From Castanea sativa (taxonomy: Eukaryota; Streptophyta; Magnoliopsida; Fagales; Fagaceae): DNA of 64,000 bases. The stretch spans positions 4,464,001 through 4,528,000 of the forward strand of contig NC_134022.1 in assembly GCF_040712315.1 (NCBI RefSeq), written 5' to 3'. The notes below the pieces were generated by a model. The model searched no databases, was not told the DNA's origin, and worked only from the letters and a program-made list of their open reading frames with translations. This document shows, in pieces, positions 36,450-49,900 of the stretch (its first letter is position 1; the number at the start of each line of letters is the position of its first letter). A program made the position numbers and the translations under genes.

Positions 36450-36809
36450 CATTTGCTATCAATTTTGTGGATACTGGTTACCAATTAAAAAAAATTGTGG
36501 CAACTGGTTGCATATTATACCTCATCAATGAATCTCACTGCCTCCCAGCATTCCCTTTTTATGCTAAAATTTGCATATATTTTCATGCGTAAGAAGGGAA
36601 CGATGACAACTGTATTGTAGTTCATACTGCATTCTCCAATTTCAAATTCCAGTTTTCTGTTGGATTCCTATCCTTTTTAATTTGTAACCTACCTATTTCA
36701 ATTTGGTAGCTCAAATCTATCTTCCTGCAGGTGTTATTCTTTACATATACTGATTCTTGCAAGTTGTAGATGAAGCATAGGACCTGTTTTTCTTTTCCTG
36801 TAGTTAATT
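36450..36809. other. RAD1 3' flank
   Basis: Probable 3' UTR and downstream flank of RAD1. No polyadenylation signal can be assigned with confidence and no other gene is seen. Confidence 0.5.
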
Positions 36810-37330
36810 TGCATGCACAACTTAGTTTGACTTGGTTTAAATCTGTAGCGGATATTAACGAATCAGTTTCAACTTGGTTTAAATCTGCTATTTCTTATGT
36901 TTTGCCTGAGGAAAATTCTAAAAACATAAAAGCCATCCCCTTCTCATTCAACCCCAACTCTGAAGATACTACTTGTTGGGCTCTCTCTAAGGATGGTTCT
37001 TTTTCCCTTATATCAGCATGCATAATAGCTAAAGGGTTAAATCCCTTGAACCTAAGCCCTTCACCGCATAAGTGGATATCTAGAATGTTTTAACTACTCT
37101 TAGAATCCGCTATTTCATTTGGTTATGCAGTCATAATAGCGTGTGCCTTTGTGACGTGTTGGGTTCAAAAGGTTTTATTATTCTTGGTATTCAGTGTTCT
37201 GTGTAACAGTAGCAACAAATCACTTAATCATATTTAGGTCGAGTGTTCCTTTGCAAATTCATTCTGGCAGAAGCTCAATGTCCCACATGAGCTGCGGAGC
37301 TCCTTCTTTACAAGCATCATGGATTGGATA
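36810..37330 (+). pseudogene. LINE reverse-transcriptase C-terminal relic (zf-RVT)
   Basis: Frame-shifted coding debris: DGSFSLISACIIAKGLNPLN and HKWI in one frame, then LRIRYFIWLCSHNSVCLCDV in another, then SFWQKLNVPHELRSSFF in a third. This order matches the zinc-binding tail (zf-RVT) of plant LINE reverse transcriptases, where a WxxKLxxxxRIKYFLWLxxHNS motif precedes a CPxCN. At least two frameshifts; dead. Confidence 0.65.
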
Positions 37331-37339
37331 TGTTGATGC

Positions 37340-37940
37340 TGAAAATCATCAGTAAGCTACACGGTACACAAAGGGAAGAAGACCCTGCGAAGAGTACCGG
37401 TGTGGTACCGGCCAAATATCCTCTGATGGTTAAGTTAGAGAATTTTCACAACTCTAGAGTGCTAGAGCTGGGGTAAATTGTGTGTACCTTCATTTGTGAG
37501 GGTTTTGAGATTTTTATAGTAGTATAAGGTTGACATACGTTCCTTGGCAGAGAGAGCTTTTCCTTGTAGGGAAGATCTTTCATTGATACACGTATCTTGC
37601 GGGATCATTTCCTTATAGGAATCCCCTTGATTAGGGTTAATTGTGGGGTACAAGATGTTTCCTTATATACTCATGCGTCAAGGCCATGTCAGATTTGTCA
37701 AAGGTTTACTTATCCCCTTCAGTTTCCTTCTGTCAGCTTCTTATCCAGTCTATGTATTCTGACCGTCTCATTCAAGTGTCGTTGATCTCGAGGCACAGTC
37801 GTCGGCCTTGAGGTGGAACCGTTAGCTTCATGATATCGTTGTTTACATCTATGAATGCACAAGTAATGTCGACGGGTTCATTTGGACCGTCAACTTTGCC
37901 TTATGTGAACAAGTTTGTCAAACTTTCAGAATTACCCTTA
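37340..37940. repeat. Probable retrotransposon-derived tract
   Basis: GC-richer noncoding sequence (GGTTAAGTTAGAGAATTTTC, GAGGCACAGTCGTCGGCCTT, TGTCGACGGGTTCATTTGG) with a possible TATA (TTATATACTCATGCG at 37662). It looks like LTR-type DNA following the LINE relic, but no ends are visible. Confidence 0.3.
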
Positions 37941-39156
37941 TCAGGATGCATTCTAATTCCTTCTCTAATAGTCTTACCAGCAAATGTGGGCTTGCCTTAA
38001 CCCCCCAGTTTAAAAATTATATTACACATAATCTCCCGTCGTCTGTTTTGGTGTCAAATCTAATGAAATTTAGCATTGAAAGACTAATTTATTGTCAGCT
38101 ATATCTTTTAGAGGGTAAAAATTGGTCTTTTAATACCAAATTTCATTATACTTAATACCAAAATAGAAAGTAGGAGGAAAACTAAAACACAATTATAAGT
38201 TTGGGGGTGTCATTTGGGTTTTAATAGTTTAGAGGGTTAAGTGTAATCTAGGTAATAGTTTAGGGTGGACAATGTGTAATTTGTCCTAAATAAAAGTGAA
38301 AAGAAAAGAAAGCTTTTGCTAATGAGATTAGTTGGCTCATGTTAATATCGCGTATAGGCTAGGTATTATCATTCGAGTCTTAGATGCAAATCTAGGTATT
38401 AGGTTTGGATGTTGACAGTATAGCTCTAGTACCTGCTGCATATGTTTTGAATTGGGAGAATCAAATGATTTTCGATAAAACTGATAGGGCAAGACTTAAG
38501 TGTAATACTTAGGTGTTGTTCCTTAGGTTTCTCTTTTAAAATTCTGCCATATGGATTTTTTCTCATGGATAAAGTGTATTTTTTAATTAAGTTGCCACAT
38601 GGTTGAATCTTAAGAGAAGAACCTAAGAAACAGTACCTAAGTACTGCACTTAAGTTTTTTCCCAACCAATAAACATAACAACAATATCTTCCTCATTTGT
38701 TTGTCTCTTAAGGCCACTAATTAATGGTAATTTCAACGTCGCCTTTGTGTATCCCTTCCATGGAAAAAATGTGAGTATTCTTGTCACTCCTTGCAAAGCA
38801 GCCATGTTATATGGGATCTTTGTCCCCACATTCTCTTTTCTTGGCTAAAAGATACTTGTCAAAATCTTCGCTTGTTCATGCCCTTACCCTCTCATTGAAC
38901 CCGTTTCTGCTTGCTTAAGGAGGTTTTTTTTTTTGGCCAAATCTTTCCTAACCCAGCCAAACTGATTTTTGTTCCATCTACTTTGTCGTGTTTTACAGTT
39001 CTTCAACTTTTTAACCACCACAAACATAAAGGGTACTTGAGACTACATGCCCCCAAGCTCCTTCAACTGTTGTTTCACAACTTGTGTAAGCCAGCCTCCA
39101 CGATTCCATCAAGATAACGAAAACAAACCTCCAAATTGCAATCTATATCAAAATTT
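37941..39156. other. Intergenic, no gene
   Basis: No gene. 38460-38660 contains an imperfect inverted repeat (AAGTGTAATACTTAGGTG... against ...CAGTACCTAAGTACTGCACT) with CCTTAGGTTTCTCTTTTAA, possibly another decayed MITE. Confidence 0.4.
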
Positions 39157-39883
39157 AGGATTTTTTTTCTTTTAAAATAACACTAAATCTCAAATAATTT
39201 CGTTAGTTAGCAAGTTTTCAAAACTATTTAGCAAACTAACATCTCAAGTGTGAGGGGGTCGATTTTGTTGTGCTAAATCAAGAATAATGAACTCAACTTC
39301 TATGCGTGGAAATCAAACATTACAGAGAGTTCCATGAAGAGATCAGACAAGGAGAAAACGCAAGTTCTACACGAAAAAGGCAAAACCAAAGAAGAAAACC
39401 CAAGTTCTACACAAAGAAGGCAAAACCAAAGAAGAAACCTAGAAAGAAGAAAACCCAAAAACCCAGACTAAACAATGAAGAAACACAAACCAGAAGAAAC
39501 CCACCAAGAAACAACAAACCACGAAGAAGGAACAAACCAGAAATATCAAACCCACGAACCTAGATCTCCCTAACCCAAATCGTTCGGCTCAGACTGAACC
39601 CAGGCAGCAACGGCGAAGGTTCCAGGACGCAGTGGCGGCGGCGAAGAAACTCCAGGCAAAGGTTTTCCTCTAATTCGTTGTTTTTCTTGTCTGGGCCTTT
39701 TGGGTTTGATGATGTTTCATTGTTTTTCTTGTTCTTTGGTTTGATGATGCTTGTTATCCATCGGATTTCTCAGGGAAATCGAGTTCTCTACTCTCGAGAT
39801 ATTAGTTTGCTAAATTGTTTTGAAAATGTGCTAACTAACAAAATTGTTCGAGATTTAGTGTCATTTTGAAAAAAAAAAATCCT
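39157..39883. mobile_element. TIR element with Lys-rich tandem repeats
   Basis: Inverted ends about 100 bp long: AGGATTTTTTTTCTTTTAAA and AACACTAAATCTCAAATAAT on the left against the complement of ATTGTTCGAGATTTAGTGTC and AAAATCCT on the right, with GTTAGTTAGCA and TTTAGCAAACTAA. The middle has tandem AAGTTCTACAC...GGCAAAACCAAAGAAG units, giving a long Lys/Arg-rich open frame that I do not consider a gene. No transposase. Confidence 0.6.
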
Positions 39884-40162
39884 CAAAATCTTTGGGTAGA
39901 TTTTCATACTCAACGTCATTTTTTAATTACAATGTCAAAAAAATTCTATGCCTAATGGAAATCCATTAAAATTGCACCAGCAAACAGTGTTGATCATAAT
40001 GCTAAATACTAATGCTAGTTTTGGAACATTATTTGTTCCTCTAAAATGAAACACCTAAGAAAATTAATTTCTATCCACAAACCATCTCAGAAGCTTTTGG
40101 CATACACAACAAATGCTTATATTAGAAAATTAAAACTATCAAAATCTTATGAGTTAACTCAT

Positions 40163-40280
40163 GGTCCGTTTGGATTAAGGAGGAAGGAGGGGGGTGGAGG
40201 AGAGTAGAGTAGAATTTGCCAAAAATTAGGCTAATTTTCTACCAACTCTACTCTACTCCTCCTCAATCCAAATGGGCACT
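40163..40280. mobile_element. MITE with GTTTGGATT ends
   Basis: GGTCCGTTTGGATT on the left and AATCCAAATGGGCAC on the right, with GGAGAGTAGAGTAGAATTT mirrored by CTACCAACTCTACTCTACTC. A 118 bp imperfect hairpin, 0.6 kb beyond the RBR ligase stop codon. Confidence 0.65.
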
Positions 40281-40668
40281 CAATGTTGTAGTTTTATTGT
40301 TCATCTCTTATTTCTTGCAACACTCCCAAGCACACCTCCCAAACGGAAAGAGAATGCTTAGTACATGAAAGAACACTCTATCTACAGCCGGAATCGACTT
40401 AAAATTCGAGAGAAGTTGCTGTATACAATCAACAAAACCAAAAAGAAAAGAATATAGTCCCAAAGAGCCAAAGCAAACTGAAAAACGGATACTTTAGAGC
40501 ACTATGACAAAATTGCAAGGACAACATCCTTTAATTCAATCATGAATGAGATGGGTGGCAATTAATTTCCTCACAGTAAAGTACCTTCTGCTGGAATTGC
40601 ATATAAATCACCACGAGCCACGAGGCTCAATATGGTAGGTCCTATTGCACAGCTATTATTACCAAGCC

Positions 40669-40868
40669 TCTGTTTGGATTGCACTGAAAGGAAAAAAAAA
40701 AAAATTGCATTTGGTGTTTTTTGTGTGGGTCCTGTGCACTGTTCACAAGACCCGCAAGTATGAATTTCAGCAAATTTTTCTTTAAAATTGGGTCTCACGG
40801 CACTATTCACATATTTAAAAATTATCTTACTACAGTATTTTCAGTTTTTAGAACAGACACCAAATGTT
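40669..40868. mobile_element. MITE inside or next to the RBR ligase 3' UTR
   Basis: Shares CACTGTTCACA, ACATATTTAAAAATTATCTT and CTACAGTATTTTCAGTTTTT with the copy at 8222-8429. It ends about 46 bp past the ligase stop codon (40915), so it probably supplies the 3' UTR or poly(A) region of that minus-strand gene. Confidence 0.55.
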
Positions 40869-40914
40869 TGGTTTGCTCCTTCAAATAGGCTATGCCAGAC
40901 GGTTGTGTTCACAA

Positions 40915-43900
40915 CTACCCCACTGTGTGCTGTTTGCAACCCTTGGGTCCAAAATGCTGAGCACTACGCTTCACAATCCGTTTGCATAAATAGCAATAAT
41001 GATTTTGGCACGCCCAGCAGAACATATGATTGTTATTGTCAACCTGTTGGTGCATGCCAAGAAAAGGTGAAAACAGAAGGATATATCAGTCTAGTGCGAC
41101 TCTAGAGTTCAAATGAAAATAATATTATCTTCAAAATGACTATCAATAGAACAAGTTACTATCTAAAATTGTTTTATTTAGGAGGGGAATTTTTCTATAT
41201 TTAAATTTTAGTCAGTATTTATCAATAATTTAACTGAAGTAGATCCTCTTTATGTTAGGTTTAACTTACGTATCGTAGACATTGCTCTAGGCCCTGGTGA
41301 GATCAACTCAAGCTTGACAGGGATGTGGCCAGTTGTTTGATTTTCAGTAATATGAATAGATTCAAGTATTTTCTTCATATTGGGATACACAGCTGACACA
41401 TCTAGAATACTATGGCTTTCTCTATCCTTTTTCCTATCATTCTTTTTTAAATTTTATTATCTTTCTTAAATATTAAAGGTTGGGACATCATTTCAAGGAA
41501 GGTTAATAACTGCCTTAATGCAAACAATAAAAAAAACTTTTGATTGTTCACAAATAAAAGAAACATGTTATCATAAGAGGATTTCAATTCAATAAAATTG
41601 TCATTTGGACTCTCAGGCTCTAAGCCAACAAAGAGAAGAAGATGAAGAAAAAAGCACAGTTTTTGCAGCATCAAAACTTAAATCCCATGGTTGTTTAAAT
41701 ATCAGCTGATAAGAACAATCTTTTAGTCTTGTTATTCAGGGTTTGATGTAATCTTCATCAATTTGATTGCTTTATTGAGGCTTTTTGAGTTTATATTTCA
41801 TTTATAACACTTTTATTAGTGTATTTGACAATACCAACCATAAGATGTACCAAGACAAATTCGGATACTGGAAAATTGTTTAAATCAGACAAATGTAAAA
41901 AGAACAGTGACTGCATAAAGAAGCAACTTTGATAGAATTATCCCATCACATATGAACTTTCAGAGACTGATTCTTCACCTTGGCATTGAATTGACGACAA
42001 TTAGGGCACGATAAACCATGTTGAGCATGCTCAGCTTGAATCTGACCCAAGACTTGGCGAGGATTTATGCGCTCTACCCACTCCCGAATAACTTCTTGTG
42101 GGAACAGATCACACCTCCCATCCCTTGAATGAGTAAAAGTTATAAGTCCATATAAAGACAATAAATACAAATATATAAACAACACAAGCATAATTAATCA
42201 ATTTTAAACAAGTTGTAAATTACATACTTGAAATGATCATATCCATCAATCGCCTGGTTACACTGGTAGCAGAAATATTGCCCACAGTTCTCACACACCA
42301 TCTTGTTGCAACCTTCAGTTTTGGAAATTGCCATCTTACAAGACGGGCATTGCTTAGCATCACTGAGTATTGTCTTGACACTAAGGATTTCATTTATCAT
42401 TTCACGTTCTTTACGCTTTTGATCCTCCTTTAGTTGAGATGAAGTTTGGCGCTCCTGCAGGCAAAAAGTAAAGACATTGAATTCTTAGTAATCTGGCAAG
42501 TTTTCTATATTAAGAGGAAGTAGGACAAGCTGGAGAATAAACATGAAGGTAATTATAAAAAAAAAAACCATCAAAGCTCAAACTAACAGAAGACATAATT
42601 ATGAATAGAGTGGATTTGCAAAATATCTTATTCTTCTTCATTTTTTTTTTTTTTATAAGAAAGAATGATATGTATGCAAAAAGGCTGCTCTATGCATGAA
42701 AAGCACAGAGCAAACCAACAATTACAAGAAACGGAAAAGGAGAAAAGAAACAGAAAAAACAACAGCAAATTAGTTACAAAAGAGAAGAGAACTACGAAAT
42801 GAACTCTAATAATTGATTGATCCATGGGATTTTTGGATAATGGGATTAATCACACTGGACTATGAAAGGATGTTAAATTGTCACTCTCTAGTATCTAGCT
42901 ATCTTGTCAGGCCTTAAACTAATAGGTTGAATACAATCTATATAAATGTTTGTTTCCTTAACTTCCAATGTAAATGATTGTTATGAGTATAAGAAAGTTT
43001 TATAGTAGAGGATCAGTTATTGAAGTACAAATGACATTTAGAAATTTGCAGCTTTAAACAGATGAGTAGGTTGTACCCAAGGAGAATGACATCTGGTTGC
43101 AAACTTAAGAGGTTGAAAATTATAATTAGCATAAAAAGAATCATGTTTTGGAGCCACTTCAGCAATCAAAAACATTTAGTCAACATGTTCACAAAATTAG
43201 CATAGCTGAAATGATAGTGTCAAGATAAATAAGTGGAAATACATGGAGAGATAAGGTATTAGGATATTGTGGGTGGATGGTAATTGGCCCAAACCGAGTA
43301 TCGGGCCAATGTCCCAGGAAATAATGGCCCAATGTGCAACCTATGAGAGGCCCCAAGCAGGCCCACCACCTGAGCAACCATGCTCGGGGCCCACCAGTTT
43401 GCATTACCCCTCCCGAGGAGGGATAATAGTGCCGAGGAGATACGATGCCTTGGGGGAGTCCACCATCTGAGCACGGATCTCAATGCATGGCACAAGTTAC
43501 AAAGGAATGATCACAGTGATGGTAGCAGGAGGGCCCACCTCCTGGTAACAGATTTGATATGCAGGAACAGTAGACCAGACTCAAGGAACCACCCCGATTC
43601 TGCAAGCAGTGGGACCCATGCAAAGGTGGAAGATTCCCATCATTACTGACCCACTAACTGGAGAATATAAAGAGTATAAAATTTAAAGAGAGAGGGGTTG
43701 AACATTTTTGGGTGAGAGAAACAGGAGAGAAAGGGAGTATAAACGGGGTTTTGGGTAAGGGAAAAACCTAGTAGAAACCGTCTTAGGGTATCTCGACCAT
43801 CAGAGAACCTCCTTATATGGCCCAATAAACAGTCCTAAATAGTCTTAGGGAAGTATCTGCCTATCAGCCATTAGACCAATCCTTTTGGGGACCTCCCATT

Positions 43901-46900
43901 TTGAGCTATATTCCCAGTTGCCCACAAATTAATTGTGGTTCTAGCCTAGGATCAGTTTTTCTTTAGGCCTGGTCCCCCACATATATGAAATGAAGAAATT
44001 CATTTAAAGATAGGGATGACTCCTATTGATGAAAATATCAAGTAGAGTTACTTAGGATTTGTTTGGTTATGTCAAAGAAGAGTGAATGAGGCAACGATGA
44101 GTAATAGTGATTTGATTCAAGTAAAGGAAATGAAAGAGGAAGAGGAAAACCTAATATAACGTTGGTAGAAGTAGTAAAAAAGGATATGTTACTCAAGGAG
44201 ATGACAGAGTATAAATTTGGATAAGATAGACTGACCTCAATTACGCTATTGAGGATCTATAGTGAATCCAAAATTTCTGACTAAAGGTTTTGTTGTTATT
44301 GTTATTATTGTTGTTGTATGGTAAGGGAGAGGCCATTAAAACAATTATCTGGCGAAGTCCCTCAGAACATGGGATGAGATTTAAAAGGAAGAATGATGAA
44401 CAATCAAATCCCAGTTTGGACCTTCTCTATGAGTGTGCCATTGAGAGAGTGCAAGCAAGAGATAAGCATTTGGATCATTTGGCTCAAATTTGCTGCAAGT
44501 TATCCTATCACATAACTTGAAAGTCACGCTTCACAGATGCACTTGCATCCCCTAAAAAAATAATAATACTCAACATGGTTACAGTAAAACTCTCTAGAAT
44601 ATTATTCAATTAGAGAAATTATAAGGAGTACATGTATGCATATTCTTTACTTATTTTGACCAGGGGAGAAGTGGGGGAAATTAAATCATGCAGCCTGAAT
44701 TATATATTCTAGGTATTAGTAGATGCTCTCCTAAAGGCTCAAGTGAAAGCGCCATCTCCTTACCAAACTCAAAAGTTAAACAAGCAAGGGACTGCAAGAA
44801 AAACTGCATCCAAGTTTAGCTAGCCATAAGCAGAGCCTAATTTATGAGATATATATATATATATATATATAATTGGGAAAATATTATCTTCTATATGTTT
44901 AGGATTCAGCTGATTCACTATTGTTGTATATCACCAGCGGACCAGCCTCATACAAGGCATAAGACCATAATTCCACTAAAAATATCCTGCTCTGAAGAAA
45001 ATGATAAGCATGCCCCATAACACAGAGTGGCCAAAAAAGCTGCAATAAAAAAAGGCCAGGATGAGCTGCAAAATTTACCTGCAAAATACGAAGCTTCATT
45101 TCTGGTGACATACATGCTATGCCTACATGGCGTCGCTCCCTACAAAGTGTACAAAAGCTAAAGAAGCACTTTGAGCATTGAGCATGCTGGTCCTCATCTT
45201 CTATGCAGGGTGTTTCACACCTTGGGCAATAGGCAACATCAGTCATTGACTCGAGCGTTTTTTGTAGCGTTAAGGACTCCCAATGTTCGTACTCCTCATC
45301 ACCAAGCACTCGTTTCAATAGAGGGGGTGGGACCATACCCCCACATTTTGCATCAGGACAGTGAAGTTTGCTTACGGTGCCTTCCTTGATATGCATCTCA
45401 GAAAAAGTCTTCATGCATTTCCAACAGAAGAAATGTTGGCATGGCAGCCTGATGAACTCAGTACCTGGGAATACAAATTTACAAATGAAAAATAGTATAG
45501 CAAGAAGTTTGGATTTTTAATTAATGAAAAACTTACATATGGAGGACAGAAATAACAAGTGTTAACACCCATGCAGATATGGATAAAAAAAGACATTAGT
45601 CCAGAGAAGAAGACAATGTGATTAAGAAACTCTATCCTGGAAGCTACAAAATAAAAGTGGACAAGGGGAATGTAGCTATGCCTAGATCACTGCAGGATGT
45701 ACACTAATGTCTTATAATAAAAAGCACTTATATGATTTGCATTTAAATGAACACAAGCACCACCCTGAAAATTTGGAAATTGTGCAGTTGGAAAGAAGAC
45801 GATGCAAGTCTATTACCTAACATGAAGGAAAAATAAATACAATATAAAGAAAGGATATTGCATAAGTGATGAACACCTATGTTTGGATTAGGCTTACACA
45901 TAATAAACCTATCAGGAGGTAGTAAACATAATTAAAGTGATAAACTATCAAATTCTTGTCAGTCCAATCAAAACAAGGCACTATATCAACATTGGTGGGG
46001 TCTCCTTTTCAGCTTCAACTATGGGAAAATCACCCACTAGCATATGGAAAAGTTTATGAAATGAAGGCTGGGTTTGTTTCAATGTAAAATATTTTCAGGA
46101 AAATAATTTTTTTTCCTGTGTTTGATTGCATTCCTAAAAATTCTCCAAAAAGTATTGTCAATTGTTTGGCCCATATGAAAATTTTTAAAAGAAAAAAAAA
46201 ATTGAACACAAAATTTACCATACCAACAGTTTAATCCCACAAATCTTCAATACCAAAAAATCCACAATACCAAAATACAATGTGGTTACACAAAATATAT
46301 ATAAAATAATCTGAAAATCGAAAAAAAAAAAAAAAAATCCTGGCGGAGCAATGGAGCTTGATTTGAGAGTCCCAGCAGGTAGCATCTGAGAGTCCTGATC
46401 TAGCCATGGGTTCATCCTCGGAGCAAGGGAGCTTGATTGGCATTAGCTCCTTCCCTCAATCTAAGAGAGAGAGAGAGAGAGAGAGCAGTGAGTTTGTCAT
46501 CAGTCACAAGGGTCACTGCCGGTTGCAATGGTGGTTGGGGTAGATGGGTGACTCAAGGTGAGGTGGGTTTGGGGAGAGGGGTATGGTCTGTGTGAGAGGC
46601 TTAAAAAAATTTATGTCTCTTGAGGGCTTAAACCATTTTAGCCTCATGAGGCAAAATTACTGAGGCGAGATTATTTTCAGGTTAACCAACATTTTCAGCC
46701 ACATCAAACACCTGAAATTGGTGAAAATAATTTACGTCGAAACCAACACTAGCAAAGAGTATTTATAACTTTTATGACATTCTCTAGAAGGGGTATATCT
46801 TCTGAACTCTTAAATGTCATCCTTTTATTTTATTTTACTTTTTAAGTTTTTATGCATTTATTTATGCTTTTAATCTGATGAGAGTCTGCCTTTTTCTTTT

Positions 46901-49900
46901 TTTTGGGTGTAGGTGTTTTCTCTTTATCAATTCATTGGTGCTTGGGTACTTACACACCTCTAGCACAAATTCTCATAATGCTTAAATGCACACACCTAGG
47001 CAACAGATATTAAGGAGCTGAAAAGATCTATCATAATAGTTTCTTCTCTTAATAGATAAATACAACTCATGCACTCATATGGGATTAAACTTGTTATGTC
47101 CACCTCTGATTTATGGGGTGAGGAGATGCCAATTGGTCCAACATCATTGATAATTTTCAAAGTTAGGAGCTCAAGTGTTTCCCAAGAAGCTTAAAATGAA
47201 CCACATGGAGGACAATTCACCAAATTTCTCAACGCAGAAATGTATTTTGAAAACTTAGATTCGATAAAATGCATGTCAAGCAAAGGTAGAGAGTTACCAG
47301 CATAATCCGTAAAACAGATGCAGCATTCATGCAAGTTCTTCTGAAAGTTCTCATGTTGTCTCTCATCATTGTAACTTTTCATTAAAGGAACATCAACATC
47401 AAGGGAAACAATTCCAGAAAGTGCACGCCTATCCCCTGCTTGCCTTATGCCATAAGGACCAAGAAAAATTTCTTTATCAAACCCAAGATGAGAAAGAGAA
47501 AAACAGTGTAGCCATTCCACCCACTGGTATATAACTTCCTGTCCTGGCTGTTCCATCCATATAGAGTCCAGCTCGGAGCAGAGATTAGAAATCCTACTGG
47601 AATCCAACCACTTGACAGATATTGTAAAATAAGGCGGTAGTTGGCTTGGGTATGATTTAGGTAACAAACAAGTCAATATAATTGGTGGAAGATATTGGAC
47701 TTTGAAAGAGTATGAGAAATCATCTGAACTGTCATTTTCGGTCTTAAGATCACCAGATAAATTTAGCTTTGCAGTCATAGCAATTTCACCAGGTGCTTCA
47801 ATGTGTATATGAATCTGCAAAATAATAAACAGGTGTCAACCATTCATTTATTTACAGATATTGAAGTTAGATGTTAAGTTATTGGGCTTTTGCAAAACCT
47901 GAAAACATCTTAAGCCTTTGTGTCTGTCAAGGATGAAAACATTGTCCCCATAAATGGATTCCATAGCAAGTAACTGCAAAAGAAAAACTGAAGGATGATA
48001 AAGGGAAGGAAAATCAGGACTCTTAAAGTTCCTAGCTTGTAAAGCCACGATTCTCCTACCCCATAGGAATGGTTTAAATTTAAGAAAATTTTTTTTTAGA
48101 CCTTCATATTTATTCTACTTGCAAAAAAAAAAATCTTAAAAAATTGGCATTTTGAAAATTTCAACCATCTCTCAAAAACAAATTTATCAAATTCAACAAA
48201 ATTCTGGGTAAAAGGTTTATATGTCAAGTTGTATACCAATTCCAACCATATTTTATTAGGAAGTCATAAATAAATTTCAAATAATTGATAATAAATGGAA
48301 AAACTAATAAAATATGCCATAATATTTGCGTGAATGGAATCCCTAAACTAGGTTTCTATAAGTAATAAACAATTTTTTTTTAATAAATATTCTACCTAGT
48401 ACAGGGGGCAATCATTTGGTAGCTTGAGGACTTAGTTAAGCTATCATACTTAAACAGAATCATTAAAACCTAAAAATCTTTATCCTTTTTGTCTGCTGCA
48501 TTGTGTTTATATAATTTCACCAATTTAGGATTTACCTTCTTTAATGGCCTCAGGAGTTTCAAGCAGCACCTCAACCAGCTCTCCCTAAGTTTCAGCTAAT
48601 AGGGGCTGCTTATTTAAGCTTCTACTTACTAAAGAGTAAAGATCTATTTTTCTAAAATGAAACTAATTTCCTTTTTCTATTTATTGGTTCACCATTGTAT
48701 ACTTCACAAGTACTAGGGATGCACCTCTTTTTGGGCTTTTTTTGATAGGTAGATAGGGGGGGAGGTGGGGTTCAAACTATAGACATAGGGCATCACAAAG
48801 GATGTCATTACCGCTGGGCTATGACTTGAACCCACCCATGGATTTCACTACTTAAGCATCTCATATAAGACTCTTATATTTTCCAAAGCATAATCCATTT
48901 CAGCCACAAGCTCTTATCTGAAAAGAACTTCCTCCTATTTCTCATTAAGAAATGAATGCAAAGATAAGAAGATTTTCCTAGAGAGACCAAAAAAATCAGA
49001 TTTTCTGCACTGGTACATCAGGTCCTAAATAATTTTAACTCACACTTTTTTCCAATGTAGGTTCTTGTAATTATTTGAATTTACCCCTAGTTCTCATTAA
49101 TAAGGAAAATCAGCTGAACATGTATCAGTTGAGCTAGTACATATGAGCTATTCATCAAGGGCAGAAAAAAGTTTGTTTAGAGTATGCTCACTTTAAATAG
49201 GAATTCTCTCTCCAAATTATAGCCAATGCCCAACAGGCCAAAAGAGTTCTGCTTACTGAAAAACTTGCCCCACCATCAGCTTAGTCCAAAGCAAATATGC
49301 ACTTCAAACTAGGCCCAATAAACCCAGGGCACATTCATCCATCAATTATCAAGACTGTAATCTACACTTTATTTTTTTCACAATTGATAAATTTCTATTT
49401 TTGAAACATTATATGATTATATGCGACTGAGCCTTACTTGAAAGAAGCATCCAACGAAATTAACAGAACAATTTTTTCTTCAAGTACTTTACTAGTGGAA
49501 ATCACTAGCCAAGATCCTTATTCTCCGTCCTTGTCACACATTCACGCACAAAGACAACCTTGAAAGTAATTAAAAGGCAGAATGAGGCAGCAACATGAAG
49601 CATACATGTCATGAGATCCAAAATTTGAAATATGTTGAATTAATGTATTGTAGGGTTGGAAGTTTATCACTTCTTGAAGCCAACAAATTTGGCAAACGCA
49701 AAAGCAAATAGAAACCATCAGAGGCCTATTTGAAGTCTAGGATAACTTGGGATTCTATCCACCGCATTCTCCATCTAATTATCATATTTACAGCTGGAGA
49801 TCAATAGGAAGTTTTCCTTAGCTTAATACACTATTGAAAAGACTAGCAAGATCTTTAATTTCCATATGACTTACTTTTAAGCAAGGAATTGTTGCAGTGT

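Noticed and set aside
39306..39563. Lys/Arg-rich ORF of 85 residues
   Set aside because: Produced by tandem AAG-rich repeats inside a TIR element; no protein family recognised.
42600..42830. T-run followed by TATAAGAAAGAATGATATG, reminiscent of a LINE 3' end
   Set aside because: No coding remnant or target-site duplication could be shown.
43189..43649. Several overlapping GC-rich ORFs
   Set aside because: All fall within the solo LTR and have no retroviral or host domain.
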